NCBI RefSeq assembly: GCF_905171765.1
Contig: NC_053390.1
Location: 577,866,471 to 577,930,470 of the forward strand
Direction of reading: 5' to 3'
DNA from: Bufo bufo
Taxonomy: Eukaryota > Chordata > Amphibia > Anura > Bufonidae
Length of the DNA: 64,000 bases
Shown here: in pieces, positions 32,356 to 44,139 of the stretch
Layout: every line of letters starts with the position of its first letter
Numbering within the stretch: the first letter of the stretch is position 1
Notes under the pieces: model-generated
The model's input: only the letters and a program-made list of their open reading frames with translations
The model's database searches: none
What the model was told of the DNA's origin: nothing
Program-made: the position numbers and the translations under genes

Positions 32356-33664
32356 CACTCCTCAGTGTTGAAACTGCAACACCAAGAAGGAAAAGTCTTG
32401 AAATTATGGAAAATCACATAATCGATAAACATGATTTGGAAATGATAAAAAAATGGAAACAAAATATTAAAAACATTTAAATTAGTTATCGAGTATGTCA
32501 CGCACATAAATACATGCACTTACATGCCTTGGCATGCTATCAGTGAGGTTATTAATGGTTGTCTGATAAATGTACTGCCATGCTGAATTCACTTTGGCAT
32601 GGAATTCATCAAGATTTGCCTCTGGCAGCTCCCTGTGCAATTGCCGAGCAATGACGTCCCAGATGTGTTCGATGGAAGACAAGTCCAGAGATGCTGCAGG
32701 CCATGGTAGCACATTTAGGCCACCTAAGCAGCTCACAGCAGCACAAACAATATGTGGCCTGTAGTTGCACTGTTTAAAATCTGCTCCTGGGACATATAGG
32801 AGAAAGGGCTGTACCACTGATTCTACCACCAAATCAACACTGAGCTCTTTGTACCTAAAATGAAGACTAGAGGGGTCCAGCTACCGTACATTATGCCACC
32901 CCACACCATAATCCCGGGAATAGGGCCGGTGAGACATGCCCTTGTGAAGGCTTCTTCATGGCGTTGCTCACATGGTCTCCAGACCAATCTCTGGCTATCA
33001 CTGTGTTTGAGACACTAGTGGGACACATTGCTGAAGAGGATAGACCTCCATTACAGCCTCCATTGCTGCCTTGCTGTGCACCATCATAGCCTTTGAAAGC
33101 GATGACATGAGATCAATAGAACACCTGTAGCTAGATATCTGGTTCATAGCTCAATGTCATGCAAACGCCTTCTAATGGCTTTTATAGACAATGTTAGCTG
33201 TCCTAGGCTTGGGATGTGATGACCAATTTCATTTGCAGTACAGAATGGATCACTGCATCTGATTCCTCTAATTAGATGATCCATCCATGCAAAGGTTCGC
33301 CTCTGTGCACCTCTTGCTGTCATTCCAGTTTGTTGTTCTCCCAACCACTGGGACACAACTTCGAACAGTGCTGACATCTTGGCCTACAAACATAGCGATC
33401 TGCCAAAGTGAAAACACAAGGTCTCAGTTCAAGAATTCTGCCCCCCTCAGTTTGCGTCAAGTTGCGATAACTGGCATGTCGACTATCAGGAGGCATTGCA
33501 AAATCATTGCACGTGACGATCCATCTTTTGAGGTTTCGTGTGGCTTAAAACTTTGTTCTGCTTGTTTTTATGCCCCTCCTACATGCCATAGATTGGAGCT
33601 AGATGCTGGAAAATTTGATCATCTTCAGATTTTAGCTAAACCTGATACATCCTGTTGAGGAGTG
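32356..33664 (-). mobile_element. Old Tc1/mariner-superfamily element, 1309 bp
   Basis: The ends CACTCCTCAGTGTTG and inverted CCTGTTGAGGAGTG are flanked by TA (32354-32355, 33665-33666). The length fits a complete Tc1-size element. It is highly decayed compared with the other Tc1 copies here and represents a different family. Confidence 0.75.
32482..33380 (-). pseudogene. Decayed DDE transposase of the 32356-33664 element
   Basis: Blocks in order on the minus strand: an N-terminal part (MSALFEVVSQWLGEQQTG), helix-turn-helix-like text (ANEIGHHIPSL, SIKAIRRRLHDIEL), a catalytic-core strand GPIPGIMVWGGIMY, and the third catalytic block LPWPAASLDLSSIEHIWDVIARQL with a plausible catalytic glutamate. 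The first and second catalytic aspartates cannot be identified with confidence. At least two frameshifts and several stops separate the blocks. The superfamily is supported by IEHIWD and by the TA-flanked terminal repeats. Confidence 0.7.
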
Positions 33665-33682
33665 TATCTAAATTCAGTGGGA

Positions 33683-33832
33683 AAGATTTATCAAAACTGG
33701 TGTAAAGGAAAACCGGCTTAGATGCCCATAGCAACCAATCAAATTCCACCTTTCATTTTTCAATCTAATTGGTTGCTATGTGCAACTAAGCTAGTCTTCC
33801 TTTACACTAGTTTGATAAATCCTCCCAGTGTA
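33683..33832. repeat. Hairpin MITE, about 150 bp
   Basis: The inverted arms AAGATTTATCAAAACTGGTG and CACTAGTTTGATAAATC continue into AGGAAAACCGGCTTAG / CTAAGCTAGTCTTCCT and CATAGCAACCAATC / ATTGGTTGCTATG. The centre lies near 33758. It can fold as one long hairpin and is a common type in frogs. Confidence 0.8.
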
Positions 33833-34059
33833 ATAAAAAGTGACATTTATTATCAAACACACCCCAGTTACTCACATAATTAAAAATTATTCTTAGCAGC
33901 AATTCTGGTGTCAGCTATTCATAAGCAGAGGAAGTGTTGGCATGCCGAAAAATAAATATAACAAGACCAAGAAACCTTTATAAAACAATCCATCCATGTA
34001 TGAAATAAATTAGAAACTTACAGATGAAATATATGACATAGATTATTGGTGGTTTACAA

Positions 34060-34270
34060 GAAGAATGAGTGTGTCATTCATAATAGAATTAATTTGGCCA
34101 GTGCTGGTATTCCATTTAAAAAGAGTTGTGCTCACAAGTTTGAGCGAATGCTTTAATTAGCTAATTACTGTCAAAAGATGTATTAAATTAACTAGCCAGA
34201 TACAAATAATCCCCACAATTAACTATCACTCTAGCACTAAATAATCCTCTGGAGGGTAGAGAACATGAGA
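34060..34270. other. AT-rich block resembling conserved noncoding DNA
   Basis: It contains clustered homeodomain-type cores (TTTAATTAGCTAATTACTG, TTAAATTAACTAG, AATAATCC) in otherwise non-repetitive sequence with no open frames. This composition is typical of vertebrate developmental enhancers, but only comparison with other genomes can establish conservation. Confidence 0.3.
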
Positions 34271-34389
34271 TGTAAATCTAGCGTATAGATTTCATAGCTA
34301 AGCAACCTTGTCTGTCACAAACAGATGAACGTTCATGCGCCTTATGAAAAAAAAAAATCTTGCTATATTTAGTGGCCTATTAGGCCAAA

Positions 34390-34620
34390 TGTATTTTCTC
34401 TCCGTGTCTGTTCAATTTTTTTGGTGGACCCTATGCAGGTCCACTCACTTCAATGGGTCAGCAAAAAAACGGAAATTAATAGAAGATGTCCGTTTTGCAG
34501 ACAAGAACAGGCATTGTTATAATGGATTTGCAAAAAAACGGATGCAATACGGATGTCATGCAGATGTCATCCTTATTTTTGCGGACCGCAAAATACATGC
34601 GGTCGTGTGCATGAGCCCTA
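34390..34620. mobile_element. MITE relic of the GGGCTCATGCA family
   Basis: The right end GCGGTCGTGTGCATGAGCCC is clear. The core GTCCGTTTTGCAGACAAGAAC, the GCGGACCGCA motif and CACTTCAATGGGTC match related copies. The left terminus is eroded or replaced near 34390. Confidence 0.6.
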
Positions 34621-34939
34621 AGTATAAAGATATGGTAGGTGTATGCATTCTAAAAAAAGCCATTGACAAAACATGAACCATTAAACATATGACTGGTACA
34701 GTATTTATGAAATTTTGATCTTTACCCCTACTACAAGTATTTTCAGTAATGTGCAGAAAAACAAAAAGTCTAAGTAAAAAAAAAGCACAATTAACAATTT
34801 GTATAATACATTTCGGAGCACAGCAAAGTAATTAATGCAGATCAAATTATCAATAGATTATAAACCTGAAGCTGGCCATATAATTTCAACAGATGTCAAA
34901 CAGCTATGGTATTCCTAATGGATGTTTCATAAATGGCCA

Positions 34940-35530
34940 GGATTGAGTAAATCGAAGTATTCAAAGTGGACTTCGATCTGAATGTCAGGAAAAATTAGAT
35001 TCGCCGCAAAGCAGAATTTCCTTGTGCTTCGTGGTAACAAATCAATTTTCCCTGAAATGGTGGGGAAAAAATACCTCATCCATTTGAGCGTGAAGAGGTC
35101 ACCATCTTGATTGAGGATCCCGAGCAAAATCTCATGCGTGGTGATGTATGATGTCACCACACAGGCCAGCGTGATGATGTCATCATGCACCGAGCTGGAT
35201 TTCTTAGATTTCTCACTGTGTCATCAATCAAGATAGCTGCGCCGGCCTCTTCATGCTCAAATGGATAAGTTTTGTATTTTATTTAATTTTTTTATGGATT
35301 AACCCTTGAAAGCCCTCACTATTATTCTCAGATATCGCAATCAGCAATGAACGCAGCATCTGAGGGGTTCAATGATGGGGCAGCGCAATTGCTGTTCCCT
35401 GTGATTGCGCCCATTACTTACAAAGAAATGCGCTTTGTGATAAAGTCATTCGTCACAAAGCAAATTTTCTCAGTGAAATTCGGTGAAGCGGCCAAATCAG
35501 ATTTTTCTAAACTTTGCTCAACACTAATTA
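34940..35530. mobile_element. hAT-like MITE with TTGAG(C/T)AAA ends
   Basis: The left end ATTGAGTAAATCGAAGTATT and the right end AAACTTTGCTCAACACTAAT are inverted relatives. The interior is non-coding and includes repeated GATGATGTCA and inverted CATCTTGATTGA / TCAATCAAGATAG blocks (about 35102 and 35227). A clean target duplication was not found. Confidence 0.5.
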
Positions 35531-35647
35531 CCTGTAGAGTGAACTACTTCAAGTGTTTATTTCCTTTAATTTTGATGCTTATAGCTTACTACTAGTGAAA
35601 ATCCCAAAGTTGTTATTTTAGAAAAAGTTCAATATTGTAGACTCATG

Positions 35648-35795
35648 GTGTCACACTCTAATCAGCCAATCAACACAAAACACCTGAAAAGGTTTCCTAA
35701 ATGGTCCTTCAATCTGGTTCAGTAGGCTGCACAATCATGGGGAAGACTGCTACCTTAACAGTTGTCCAGAAGACAGTCATTGACACCCTCCATGT
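35648..35795 (+). pseudogene. Tc1 transposase N-terminal fragment
   Basis: AAACACCTG, GGTTTCCT, GGTTCAGTAGGCT and CACAATCATGGGGAAGACTGC, followed by TTGTCCAGAAGACAGTCATT, match the 5' untranslated region and first codons (MGKTATLTVVQKTVIDTLH) of another vertebrate Tc1 family. Sequence similarity stops near 35795. The helix-turn-helix region continues only a few residues and the catalytic domain is absent. No terminal repeat remains. Confidence 0.65.
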
Positions 35796-36365
35796 TCTCC
35801 ACATCCATGATTCACTGAACAGTGAATGAGGCATTAGTCCTGGAAAACCCCTTTAAAAGAATATTGTCACCGTAACACTTTATTGTCTTGTGCTTATTTG
35901 TGCATAAAAGGAATTATGAAAAATTGCAGTTTCCACATCTACTGATGAAAATCATTACTAAAAGATAATTGTGCTTTACAGCTTGCAGTGAAGCTGAAAT
36001 ATGACTACCTAATTTTTACTAGCAGTGAGAAGGTAAGCGGCAGAATTCTACTGCAGTACCACCGATGCTCAGGAGAGAAGTCTCTTGGACAATAAATGGC
36101 CACTGATCATTCCTCCCATGCAGTTTACATTGTCGGTAGCTCGTCACCTGTTTAAGGGAATGTGCTGCAGACAAATTATGTTTTTTATACTAGCATAAAG
36201 GATTTTGTCACAAGGGGGAATGATCAGGAGTGAGCATTCATATGGCTGATTGTCAGCCTGAGTCAAAGGGACTTGGGGTAAAACCCCAGTAATAGCCTGA
36301 TTCTAACTTGATCATTGCATTGAGCTGTCCACTCTTATGTTCACAGGATGAATATAAACAGCCCC
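35796..36365. other. Intergenic DNA
   Basis: Mostly unrecognised sequence. The stretch 36060-36200 (GGAATGTGCTGC context) resembles a dispersed frog repeat in decayed form. No gene is seen. Confidence 0.3.
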
Positions 36366-36770
36366 AATATTTGATAAAGTTTGTTTTATGCTACTGTACA
36401 TTTTTATTTTTCAAAATAAATTCCTAGTATTAAAAGTTTACATCTAATTACGTTTAGGAGATTATTATGACTAAATTGATAAATTCGTATGTTGGACTAA
36501 TTGCTTAGTTAATTTCAAAAGTCAAGCACAATTAATCTATTGCAATTAGTTTTTAGTATGTCAAATTAAAATTAATATCTTTTTATTAAAATTTCACCAC
36601 CAAACTCATTTATTTAAATTACATCCAACTCATCTTCATAAATATACACTGTTGACCAGAGAATAATTAGTCCTACATCAATTTAACGAGCTTTCTTTCA
36701 TTTGCAGTTGTGAAAATATTATGTCATGTTCAATATTAAATGTCAGGCATCCAGGGTTGACATATCATTT
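36366..36770. other. Very AT-rich single-copy block resembling conserved noncoding DNA
   Basis: It contains dense TAATTA/ATTAAT-type sites (GGACTAATTGCTTAGTTAAT, CACAATTAATCTATTGCAAT, AAATTAAAATTAAT) with no internal repeats, no open frames and no inverted ends. Together with 34060-34270 it stands out from the transposon-rich surroundings. Its function is unknown; an enhancer-like role is an inference. Confidence 0.3.
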
Positions 36771-37024
36771 AATTTATAGGTTTTACCAGACTGTAAACAG
36801 CGACACCTAGACGTGTAAGGTAGAATGTGTCTTGCATTGCTAGTATCTTACACTATCTTTTTTTTCCCAGTACTGTATGTGGAATAAATTATGATTTTTT
36901 TTAATTCTCCATCACCAATGAGGGCATCCATCTAATACTGTATTAATCTGTAACTGTCTTTGTGGCCCCTCATCTCTGATCAGCTCTGCTCAAAATTGAA
37001 TGGTGCATGGGTTCATAGAAAGTC

Positions 37025-37185
37025 AATGGGAAAGACTAAATTGTCTAAAAGAAAAACTGTCTTTGTTGCCCATAGCAACCAGTCACAGCACAGTTTTCAT
37101 TTTGTATTCTGCTCTTCAAAAATGAAAGCTGCACTGTGATTGGTTGCTATGGGCAATAAAAACTGTTTGATATATTTAGCCCTAT
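37025..37185. repeat. Hairpin MITE around CCCATAGCAACCA
   Basis: The inverted arms TTTGTTGCCCATAGCAACCA...CACAGCACAG and its partner CTGCACTGTGATTGGTTGCT are followed by matching ATGGGCAATAAAAACTG. The loop is about 45 bp. It belongs to the same general class as the hairpin at 33683. Confidence 0.75.
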
Positions 37186-37251
37186 GAGTCTGCACACCAA
37201 CCAGAGCTGTAGAGGCATTGTTTTGAACTAGGCAAATCGGCCTTTTCTTTA

Positions 37252-37556
37252 ATGCTGCGTTCAGACCTGAGCGTACGGGATAGAGAGCGCTGTATGCGCG
37301 ATTGTATGCGCGTTTACAGACGCGGCTCCGGAACAAGCGAATGCCCATTGTCGCGTGTTCCCGGAAGTCTATGTACGGGAACGCGCGACAAGGCGCCCCA
37401 AAGAAGCTCCTGTACTTCTTGGGGCGTCGGGCGTTTTACAGCGCTGTAAAACACTCAGGTGAGAACCATTCCCATAGGGAAACATTGGTTCTTGCCTGTT
37501 GAGCATTTTACAGCGCGTAGGAACGCGCTGTAAAACGCTCAGGTGTGAACCCAGCC
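37252..37556. mobile_element. GC-rich MITE with GCTGCGTTCA...TGAACCCAGC termini
   Basis: The ends GCTGCGTTCAGACCTGAGCG and ACGCTCAGGTGTGAACCCAGC are inverted repeats. The interior is rich in CGCG and has several inverted copies of TTTACAGCGC. It is non-coding; its short open frames run on both strands of the palindrome. Confidence 0.75.
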
Positions 37557-37639
37557 TTATAGTGATCATTGGAGTCTCAGCACCCAGACCCTCACTGTTC
37601 AAAACTTCTGACATATCACTAGGACAGGTCAACTCCTTT

Positions 37640-38290
37640 AACACCTTGATGACCTCCACTGTACATATATGGTGGAAGTCGTTACTTTAAATATGGCATC
37701 TGCTCGCAAGTAAATCAGCCACATGGTTTATGCTGTTTCAAAGGCTGATCACAGACCTTTAACCCTTCAGATGCTGTGCTGAAATGTGACCACGACATCT
37801 GAGCGGTGAAAATACAGGAGCCACATGCTCATGTGCTCATAACAGGCTCCCCCGCGGAGATCGGGGAAGCTGTTATGTTCCTGGGATAGCCCAGAGCTTG
37901 CTTGAGGTTGGTATATCTCAATACAGACCTGCAGGTAGCATCACTGTATTGGACTATACTAATTGCTGTGTTCTGTTATGGATAAATATCCATCACAGAA
38001 TAAAATTGGAAATCTAATGATTGCTTGTTAAAGCCAACTAGGGTGACAAAAAAAAGTAAAACAAAGTTTTAAAAAATATAACAAAAAAATAAAAAAATAT
38101 TAAAAGTTCAAATCCCCCCCTTTCTCAAAAATTAAAATAAAATAAACAATTCATAAAAAACATGGTAGGCATTGCAGTATCTGAAAATGTCTGTCCTATT
38201 AAAATATACAAATATTGATACCATATGTAAACTGCGTAAAAGAAAAAAAATCAAAATGGCCAATTTGCCATTTTTTGTTATCAGAGGTGC
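37640..38290. repeat. Decayed fragment of a TTAA-type long repeat
   Basis: A GC-rich left part (GGCTCCCCCGCGGAGATCGGGG) is followed by A-rich tracts and a module-like block (CATGGTAGGCATTGCAGTATC ... CTATTAAAATAT). This order resembles the long elements A-D, and 42560-43210. No clear ends are kept. Confidence 0.45.
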
Positions 38291-38707
38291 AACTTCAAGC
38301 TCCTGAGCTCAAATGCAAGATCTATAACCAGGCCTTATATCAACAATGTGCCATTTATAATACTGATTAGTGTTGGGTGCAAATATTCGAATCGCGAATT
38401 TTAATTGCGAATATAGCCACTTCGAGAATTCGCAAAGATTTAGAATATAGTGCTATATATTCGTATTCGCGAATATTCTAGATTTTTTTCATCTGCTTCT
38501 TGCTTGTGGGCCAGTGATAAGGCTGCAATGTCTTTAGCAACATCCCTAGCAACCAATAGGAAAGTTGCCTACCCCTTACTATATAAGAACCTCCCCAGCA
38601 GCCATTTTCTGCAGTTATTTGTAGTTCTGAGAGAGACAGCAGTGTCATTGATGTGCTCTGTGCTTTGCTGTGTCATTACATTAGATAGTTAGCTTATACA
38701 ATATATA

Positions 38708-39692
38708 CACTGCATGTCCAAAAACAAGTCGCCACCAAAAAAAAGCCTTTAGCTTTGATTACGGCACGCATTCGCTGTGGCATTATTTCGATGAGCTTTT
38801 GCAATGTCACAAGATTTTTTTTTATCCAGTGTTGCATTAAACTTTCACCAAGATCTTGCATTGATGATGGTAGAGTCTGACTGCTGCGCAAAGCCTTCTC
38901 CAGCACATCGCAAAGATTCTCAATGGGGTTAAGGTCTGGACTCTGTGGTGCCCATAATGTCTCATGCTCCCTGAACCGCTCTTTCACAATTTAAGCCCGA
39001 TGAATCCTGGCATTGTCATCTTGGAATATGCCCGTGCCATCAGGGAAGAAAAAAATCTATTGATGGAATAACCTGGTCATAGTATGTTCAGGTAGTCAGC
39101 TGACCTTATTCTTGGAGCACATACTGTTGCTGAACCTAGACCTGACCAACTGCAGCAACCCCAGATCATAGCACTGCCCCCCACAGGCTTGCACAGTCAG
39201 CCCTAGGCATGATGGGTGCATTACTTCATCTGCCTCTCTTCTTACCCTGATGCGCCCATCACTCTGGAACAGGGTAAATCTGGACTCATCAGACCACATG
39301 ACCTTCTTCCATTGCTCCAGAGTCCAATCTTTATGCTTTCTAGCAAATTGAAGCCTTTTTTTTTTTTTTTTTGGTTTTCCTCACTGATTTTAATAATACT
39401 TTGGACAGTTCTTAACCCAATTTTAGTAGTTTCTGCAATCTCCTTAGATGTTTTCTCTGCTTGATGCATGCCAATGATTTGACCATGAACAGACTAACAT
39501 CTTTTCCACAACCACGAGACGTGTCTTTCGACATGGTTGTTTAAGAAATGAGAAGTAACTCATTGCACCAGTTGGGGTTAAATAACTTATTGCCAGCTGA
39601 AAGATAATCGCTCATGCAGTAATTATCCAATGGAGGCTCATAACTATTTGCTTAGTTAAATCCAGGTGACAATTTTTTTTGGACAGGCAGTG
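38708..39692 (-). mobile_element. Internally deleted Tc1-like element
   Basis: The ends CACTGCATGTCCAAAAACAA and inverted TTTTTTTTGGACAGGCAGTG are flanked by TA (38706-38707, 39693-39694). At 985 bp it is shorter than a full Tc1, which reflects internal deletions. Confidence 0.85.
38730..39469 (-). pseudogene. Tc1-like transposase, deleted and frameshifted
   Basis: Blocks on the minus strand: helix-turn-helix part MHQAEKTSKEIAETTKIGLRTVQSIIK; then a poly-lysine frame slip at an A-run (~39360); first catalytic block MWSDESRFTLFQSDGRIRVRREADE; then a deletion that removes the second catalytic aspartate region (only HDDNARIH-like remnants near 39010); third block [22 protein letters not shown] with the catalytic glutamate; and C-terminus [13 protein letters not shown]. 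Three or more reading-frame changes separate the blocks. It is inactive. It belongs to a DD34E-type family different from the other copies here. Confidence 0.8.
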
Positions 39693-40457
39693 TATAATAC
39701 AGATAGTTAGTGGGAAATAGTCAGCGTAGGTTAGATAGTGATATAGTGTAGCTGATAGGTTCTGCTGTCCATACATATATGCTACAGACATAGTGATATC
39801 ACAAGTTCACAACAATACTTAGTGTGCATCATTAATTGCTGACTTGCGCAATCGCGAATATATTGGAGCACTCTATCTGCATATAAAGCTATTGTAATGT
39901 TCTGCCGTGCCAACCATTTTCTCCAGTCTCAGGAAACTTCTAGCAGCTTGAAAAATGTAGCAAAAGTGACCAAGCCTGTATTGCGCGCGCAATACCCGCA
40001 TATTACATTGCCGATTTTCGCAATCAAGAAAATAATTGCGAATTCTCGAATTCACAAATTTATGATGAATATTCGCCCAACATAGCAAATTTGAATATTG
40101 CCCCTGTGGCTCATCACTAATACTGTCATGTCTACTTATGTGGCAGAGGGGACTTTGGACATCCTCGGGTTCCAGGGCCTGGGTGTAACTCCTGCCTTTG
40201 TATCCCCTATAACCATGCCCCAGACATTTAAAATGTCCTATCTTAATTTCTGAAAAATGTTTCTACTACAAAAAAAAGCACAAGTGCTTCTCCAGCTTCG
40301 ACTTATCATCCATGAGTTTCACTTTTTTGAGACAAAATTTTTACAGTTGTACCTTACAAGTAAGGCCCACACCACAAAACGCAAATGAGGAGATGTAAAA
40401 GACCTCTATCATTCAGAAGGGATCTGATTTCTTGCCAACCACTACACTTTTTTTCTG

Positions 40458-40808
40458 CAGGCTGTGGTATCGGAGATGTGAAGTTGGGGTCAGGTTTTTG
40501 GTAGAGTTGGAGTTGGTAGATATGTAATAAAAATAAGAATAGTATACATTATTAATACTGTATATAAAATGTATACAATTCAGAACTTGTTGCATATTTC
40601 CTTACAAGAATTTAGAATCATGTTTTGTTCCAAAAAATTGTATTCCAATAAATATATTCTGTTTTATCTAAGTATCCTGATTATTAACATGATGGTGATG
40701 AAAAGTCTACCATTCCACTGCAGTAATTCTGAAGGACTTGGAGTCAGAGTCACCGTATAGGAAAATAGAAGAGTGAGGTGTTTAGCTTACTGACTCCACA
40801 GCTCTGCT
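40458..40808. mobile_element. Short element with CAGGCTGTGG / CCACAGCTCTG termini
   Basis: The inverted ends CAGGCTGTGGTATCGGAG and CTGACTCCACAGCTCTG enclose repeated GGAGTTGGAGT/GGAGTCAGAGTC motifs. The flanks TTTTTCTG and CTTTTGTG may be a decayed 8-bp duplication. It is a likely hAT-derived MITE. Confidence 0.55.
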
Positions 40809-42559
40809 TTTGTGGGAACTGAGAGTCTGGACGAGAGCTTTTTATATACATAATTTTTTGCCAGAGAGAATTGTTCTAAAGACTCCCTAAAAGGTGGATT
40901 TTGGCAAGAAGAATGGTACCTTCCGAGGTCCATAAGGTTGGAACTGTGTAAAACATATCAAATATAAAGATCTTTACAATGTAAGAATATGTCACAACAA
41001 AAAAAACAGGGGATTCTTTGGGCACCAAAGCTGGCAAAATTCATCGATCAGCTGAGAACCAGTATCTTTTGTTTGTATCTAGTGGGTTATTGTCTGAGAT
41101 GCTGGATTACAGTGTTTAGTACTCTTGTCCCTATTGTGTAGTGGTTTGGCACATTTCTTATTGTTCAGTGATTTGAAAGCCAGGAACAGTACAATGTGAA
41201 CTATTTTACTCAGTTGGAGTCTGTGTTGGAGTACTTTGTGCCACATTTATCAAATGTCTCATGTTACTTGATAAATTTGTCTTGTCCTTAGACCTAAAAC
41301 TTCTGTCTAGAGAAGCTACTCCAGTTTTCCTACTCCACCCTCCTCCTGGAGCGAGATTGCGACTTTAAAAAAAAGTCGCAATGATAAATATGGAGTGAAA
41401 CTCATAATTATAGTTAACCTCACCAACTTTTCCACTCACATCACAAAACTGGATTGAGTGGTGAAAAAATGCAAAAAGTCTCAAATATTTGTGCAAGTGA
41501 GTGTAAAAAGTTGCACATTTTTGTGTAAGCAAAGACGCAAAAGCCCTATTTTGTGACTTTTTGATGCAAGAATTTTGTAGTGAAGGTATGATAAATCAGG
41601 GCCTTAATGCTTAGGTAGCTATACATATGTTTGCAGATCTAGTAGATCTGTACTTGAGAAGAAGGAGAAACAAAAGCTGATAGCGGATTGATTGTTATAG
41701 GCAACAAAAAAAAATGTTTTATGCTAGTTTTGGTAAATGAGCTCCATTACTTCTATATATGACAACTCAATTTGATATCAAACATGTACTAGAAGTATTG
41801 ATCCTACACAACATTGATGGTCGGTTTTAAAGTCATTAATTTGCCAGTGGTGATTAATATTAAGTAAAGACATAAATTATTATGATTAAAATGCAAATTC
41901 TATTAGTTTAAAGTATTTCTACAAGGATAGTTGAGGTCATCTATAAAAAAGTATGTAAAGAAAAACATACTGTTAGCCAAAGCAACAAATCTGAGGCATG
42001 GAAACACACATGAAGTTTTTGTGCCAAAGCCATAATAGGATCCAATAGGAAGTAAGTATATTAATATGTCTTAATTCTTTTGAAACCTCTTCTGGTTTTG
42101 GCTCCAGAACTGCATCAGTTCTGCACCAAAAAGTGCAAGTGCGATTCCCGTTTCACATAAATTTTTATGCTTTTTGGCACAGATTTACTAATCCTAAAGT
42201 GGCCTAAGCTTAGACAGACTGTCTAGACTTGCACCAGATTTGTCACAGTGGCTCAGGCAGGATGATAAATCTGGTGCAGGAATAGACACTTCTATAGACT
42301 CTTTACCAAATATTGGTTTGTTTACTTTGAGACAGATTTTTAAGCCAGAATTGTGGTGCAATTTTTGCATACAATTAAGCATTTATGCTACCACCTTGTC
42401 AAGTATGCCAGAAAGAATGTGTAGAAACCCGAAATACATTTTAGTCCGATTTTTGGCACAGACACATTAGAAAAACTGGGCCTTTATGTTTTTAATGCCA
42501 GACTCACTAGTGTGAAAGGCTTTTGGGGCCTAGTTGAATGAGTGTATTAAAGAACAAGT
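40809..42559. other. Intergenic DNA with two decayed MITEs
   Basis: 41240-41605 has inverted ends (GCCACATTTATCAAATG and TATGATAAATCAGGGC). 42170-42480 holds an inverted CACCAGATTT / AAATCTGGTGC pair around 42260 and similar TTTGGCACAGA repeats. The remaining sequence shows nothing recognisable and no gene. Confidence 0.45.
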
Positions 42560-43215
42560 TGTTTCATAAGATATTTACTCCTTCGCTACGGCGCTGGAGC
42601 GATGGATAAACATGGCGCCCGCTCGCGCGTGCAGAGGGCCTCATGGCCGGTGGATCTCCACTGTTTCAAACAGCAGAGACCCGCAGCTAATGACTGCGAC
42701 CGGCAATAATGCCGATCGCGGTCATTAAAGCCTTTAGATGGCGTGATCAAGTGAGATCACGGTATCTAAAGGTTGAAAAACATGGAAGCTTGGGCTTCTT
42801 ACTGGCATTCTCTGCTGCTAATGAGGATGCTGGTAATTGAATTTAATGCCCTAGGTCTCGCTGAAGAAACCCAGGGCATTTAAGCTGCAATTCTAATTTT
42901 GGCCAGCAGGTGGCAGGCCAACAGAAGAAATGAGCAGTTCTGAACAATAAAATCCATGATTGTTCAAAACAAAAAATAAATAAATTGGATTTTGTAAGCT
43001 CAAATACGATCTTCAAAACATTTTAAAAAACTTCAAAAATATATATAAAAATAAGTGTTTAAATCAATAAAAAGTTTATTCTGTAGAATAAAAACATAAA
43101 TAAATAAATAATAAAAAATATAAACATCATGGGTATCACATTGACTGAAAAACGCCCGTACTATTAAAATATAAAAATATTTTTCCAATACGGTGAATGG
43201 CCTCTGGTATCCTAA
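42560..43215. repeat. Decayed fragment of a long TTAA-type element
   Basis: A GC-rich block with inverted GATCGCGGTCATTA / GACTGCGACCGGC motifs is followed by A-rich sequence and the module CATCATGGGTATCACATTG...CCGTACTATTAAAATAT, comparable to 38160-38215 and to 43800-43860. The ends are not preserved. Confidence 0.4.
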
Positions 43216-44139
43216 GGATTAACATGAGCTAGTCTGTACATGTTGTTCAGGATTATACATCTTAGCTCTATTCACTTCAATGAAGCAGAGCAATACCAGA
43301 CACAACCTACTAACAGATGTCATCATGTTTCATGAAAAAGAATCTGATCTACCAAAATGTATGGATTTAGAAAAAGTCCACAACCTATCAATCACAGCAG
43401 TCGTCATCAGGGACGGCTCCAGGTTCATGTGGGCCCTTGAGCAATAAATCTCAGTGGGCCCCCTTGTGGCATTTGTCAAATGTTACCACAGCATCTGAGA
43501 ATGTTAAAAAAAAAACTTCAGACGCACCTTCGCCCAGTGGAGATTGGAGAAAGCACCTTGTTCTAAAAATGAGCCGCAGTCTGTACTAGGCTTCCAGGCT
43601 CATTATTAGTGTATCCCAGTTTAGGCCACTAGGTGGCAGCACTAAACTGTGATATAGTGATTTCTATACAGAGTAATAGAGAAATTTCCATTATTCTGTA
43701 TAAGTTGCAATCTGATGAAAAGTAATTAAAAAAAGTTAAAAAAAAGTATTGAAAATATAGAAAAATTAAGTAAAATCACCCCACTTTCTCCAAAATAAAA
43801 ATAAACAAGATGCATGGGCATTGTAGCATGCGAAAAAACCCATACTATTAAAATATTTTAAAAAAAGTTAGCCCATATGGTGAAGGATGTAACCGGAAAA
43901 AAAATTAAAGGCTGAATTGATGTTTTTTCATCACTTTATCTTCCAAGAAAATTAAATGAAAAGTGATCAAGTCATACACACCCCAAAATGGTATTGTTAA
44001 AAAAAGTCAGATTTACCTCAAATGAGCCCCCACACATCTCCGTAGACATAACTATAAAAAAAAGTTATGGGGGTCACCGGTGAACAGAGGTTCTGTTAAG
44101 GTTGCCACCTTTCCCTACAAAAAATAATAGTTACTCAAA

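Larger units (their letters stand above)
38368..40119. mobile_element. hAT non-autonomous element holding a Tc1
   Basis: The ends TAGTGTTGGGTGCAAATATT and inverted GCTCATCACTA are flanked by ATACTGAT and ATACTGTC, an 8-bp duplication with two differences. Sub-terminal TTCGAATCGCGAATT / AATTGCGAATTCTCG blocks are inverted relatives. A Tc1-like element sits inside (38708-39692), leaving about 770 bp of the hAT element itself. It has no transposase of its own. Confidence 0.75.
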
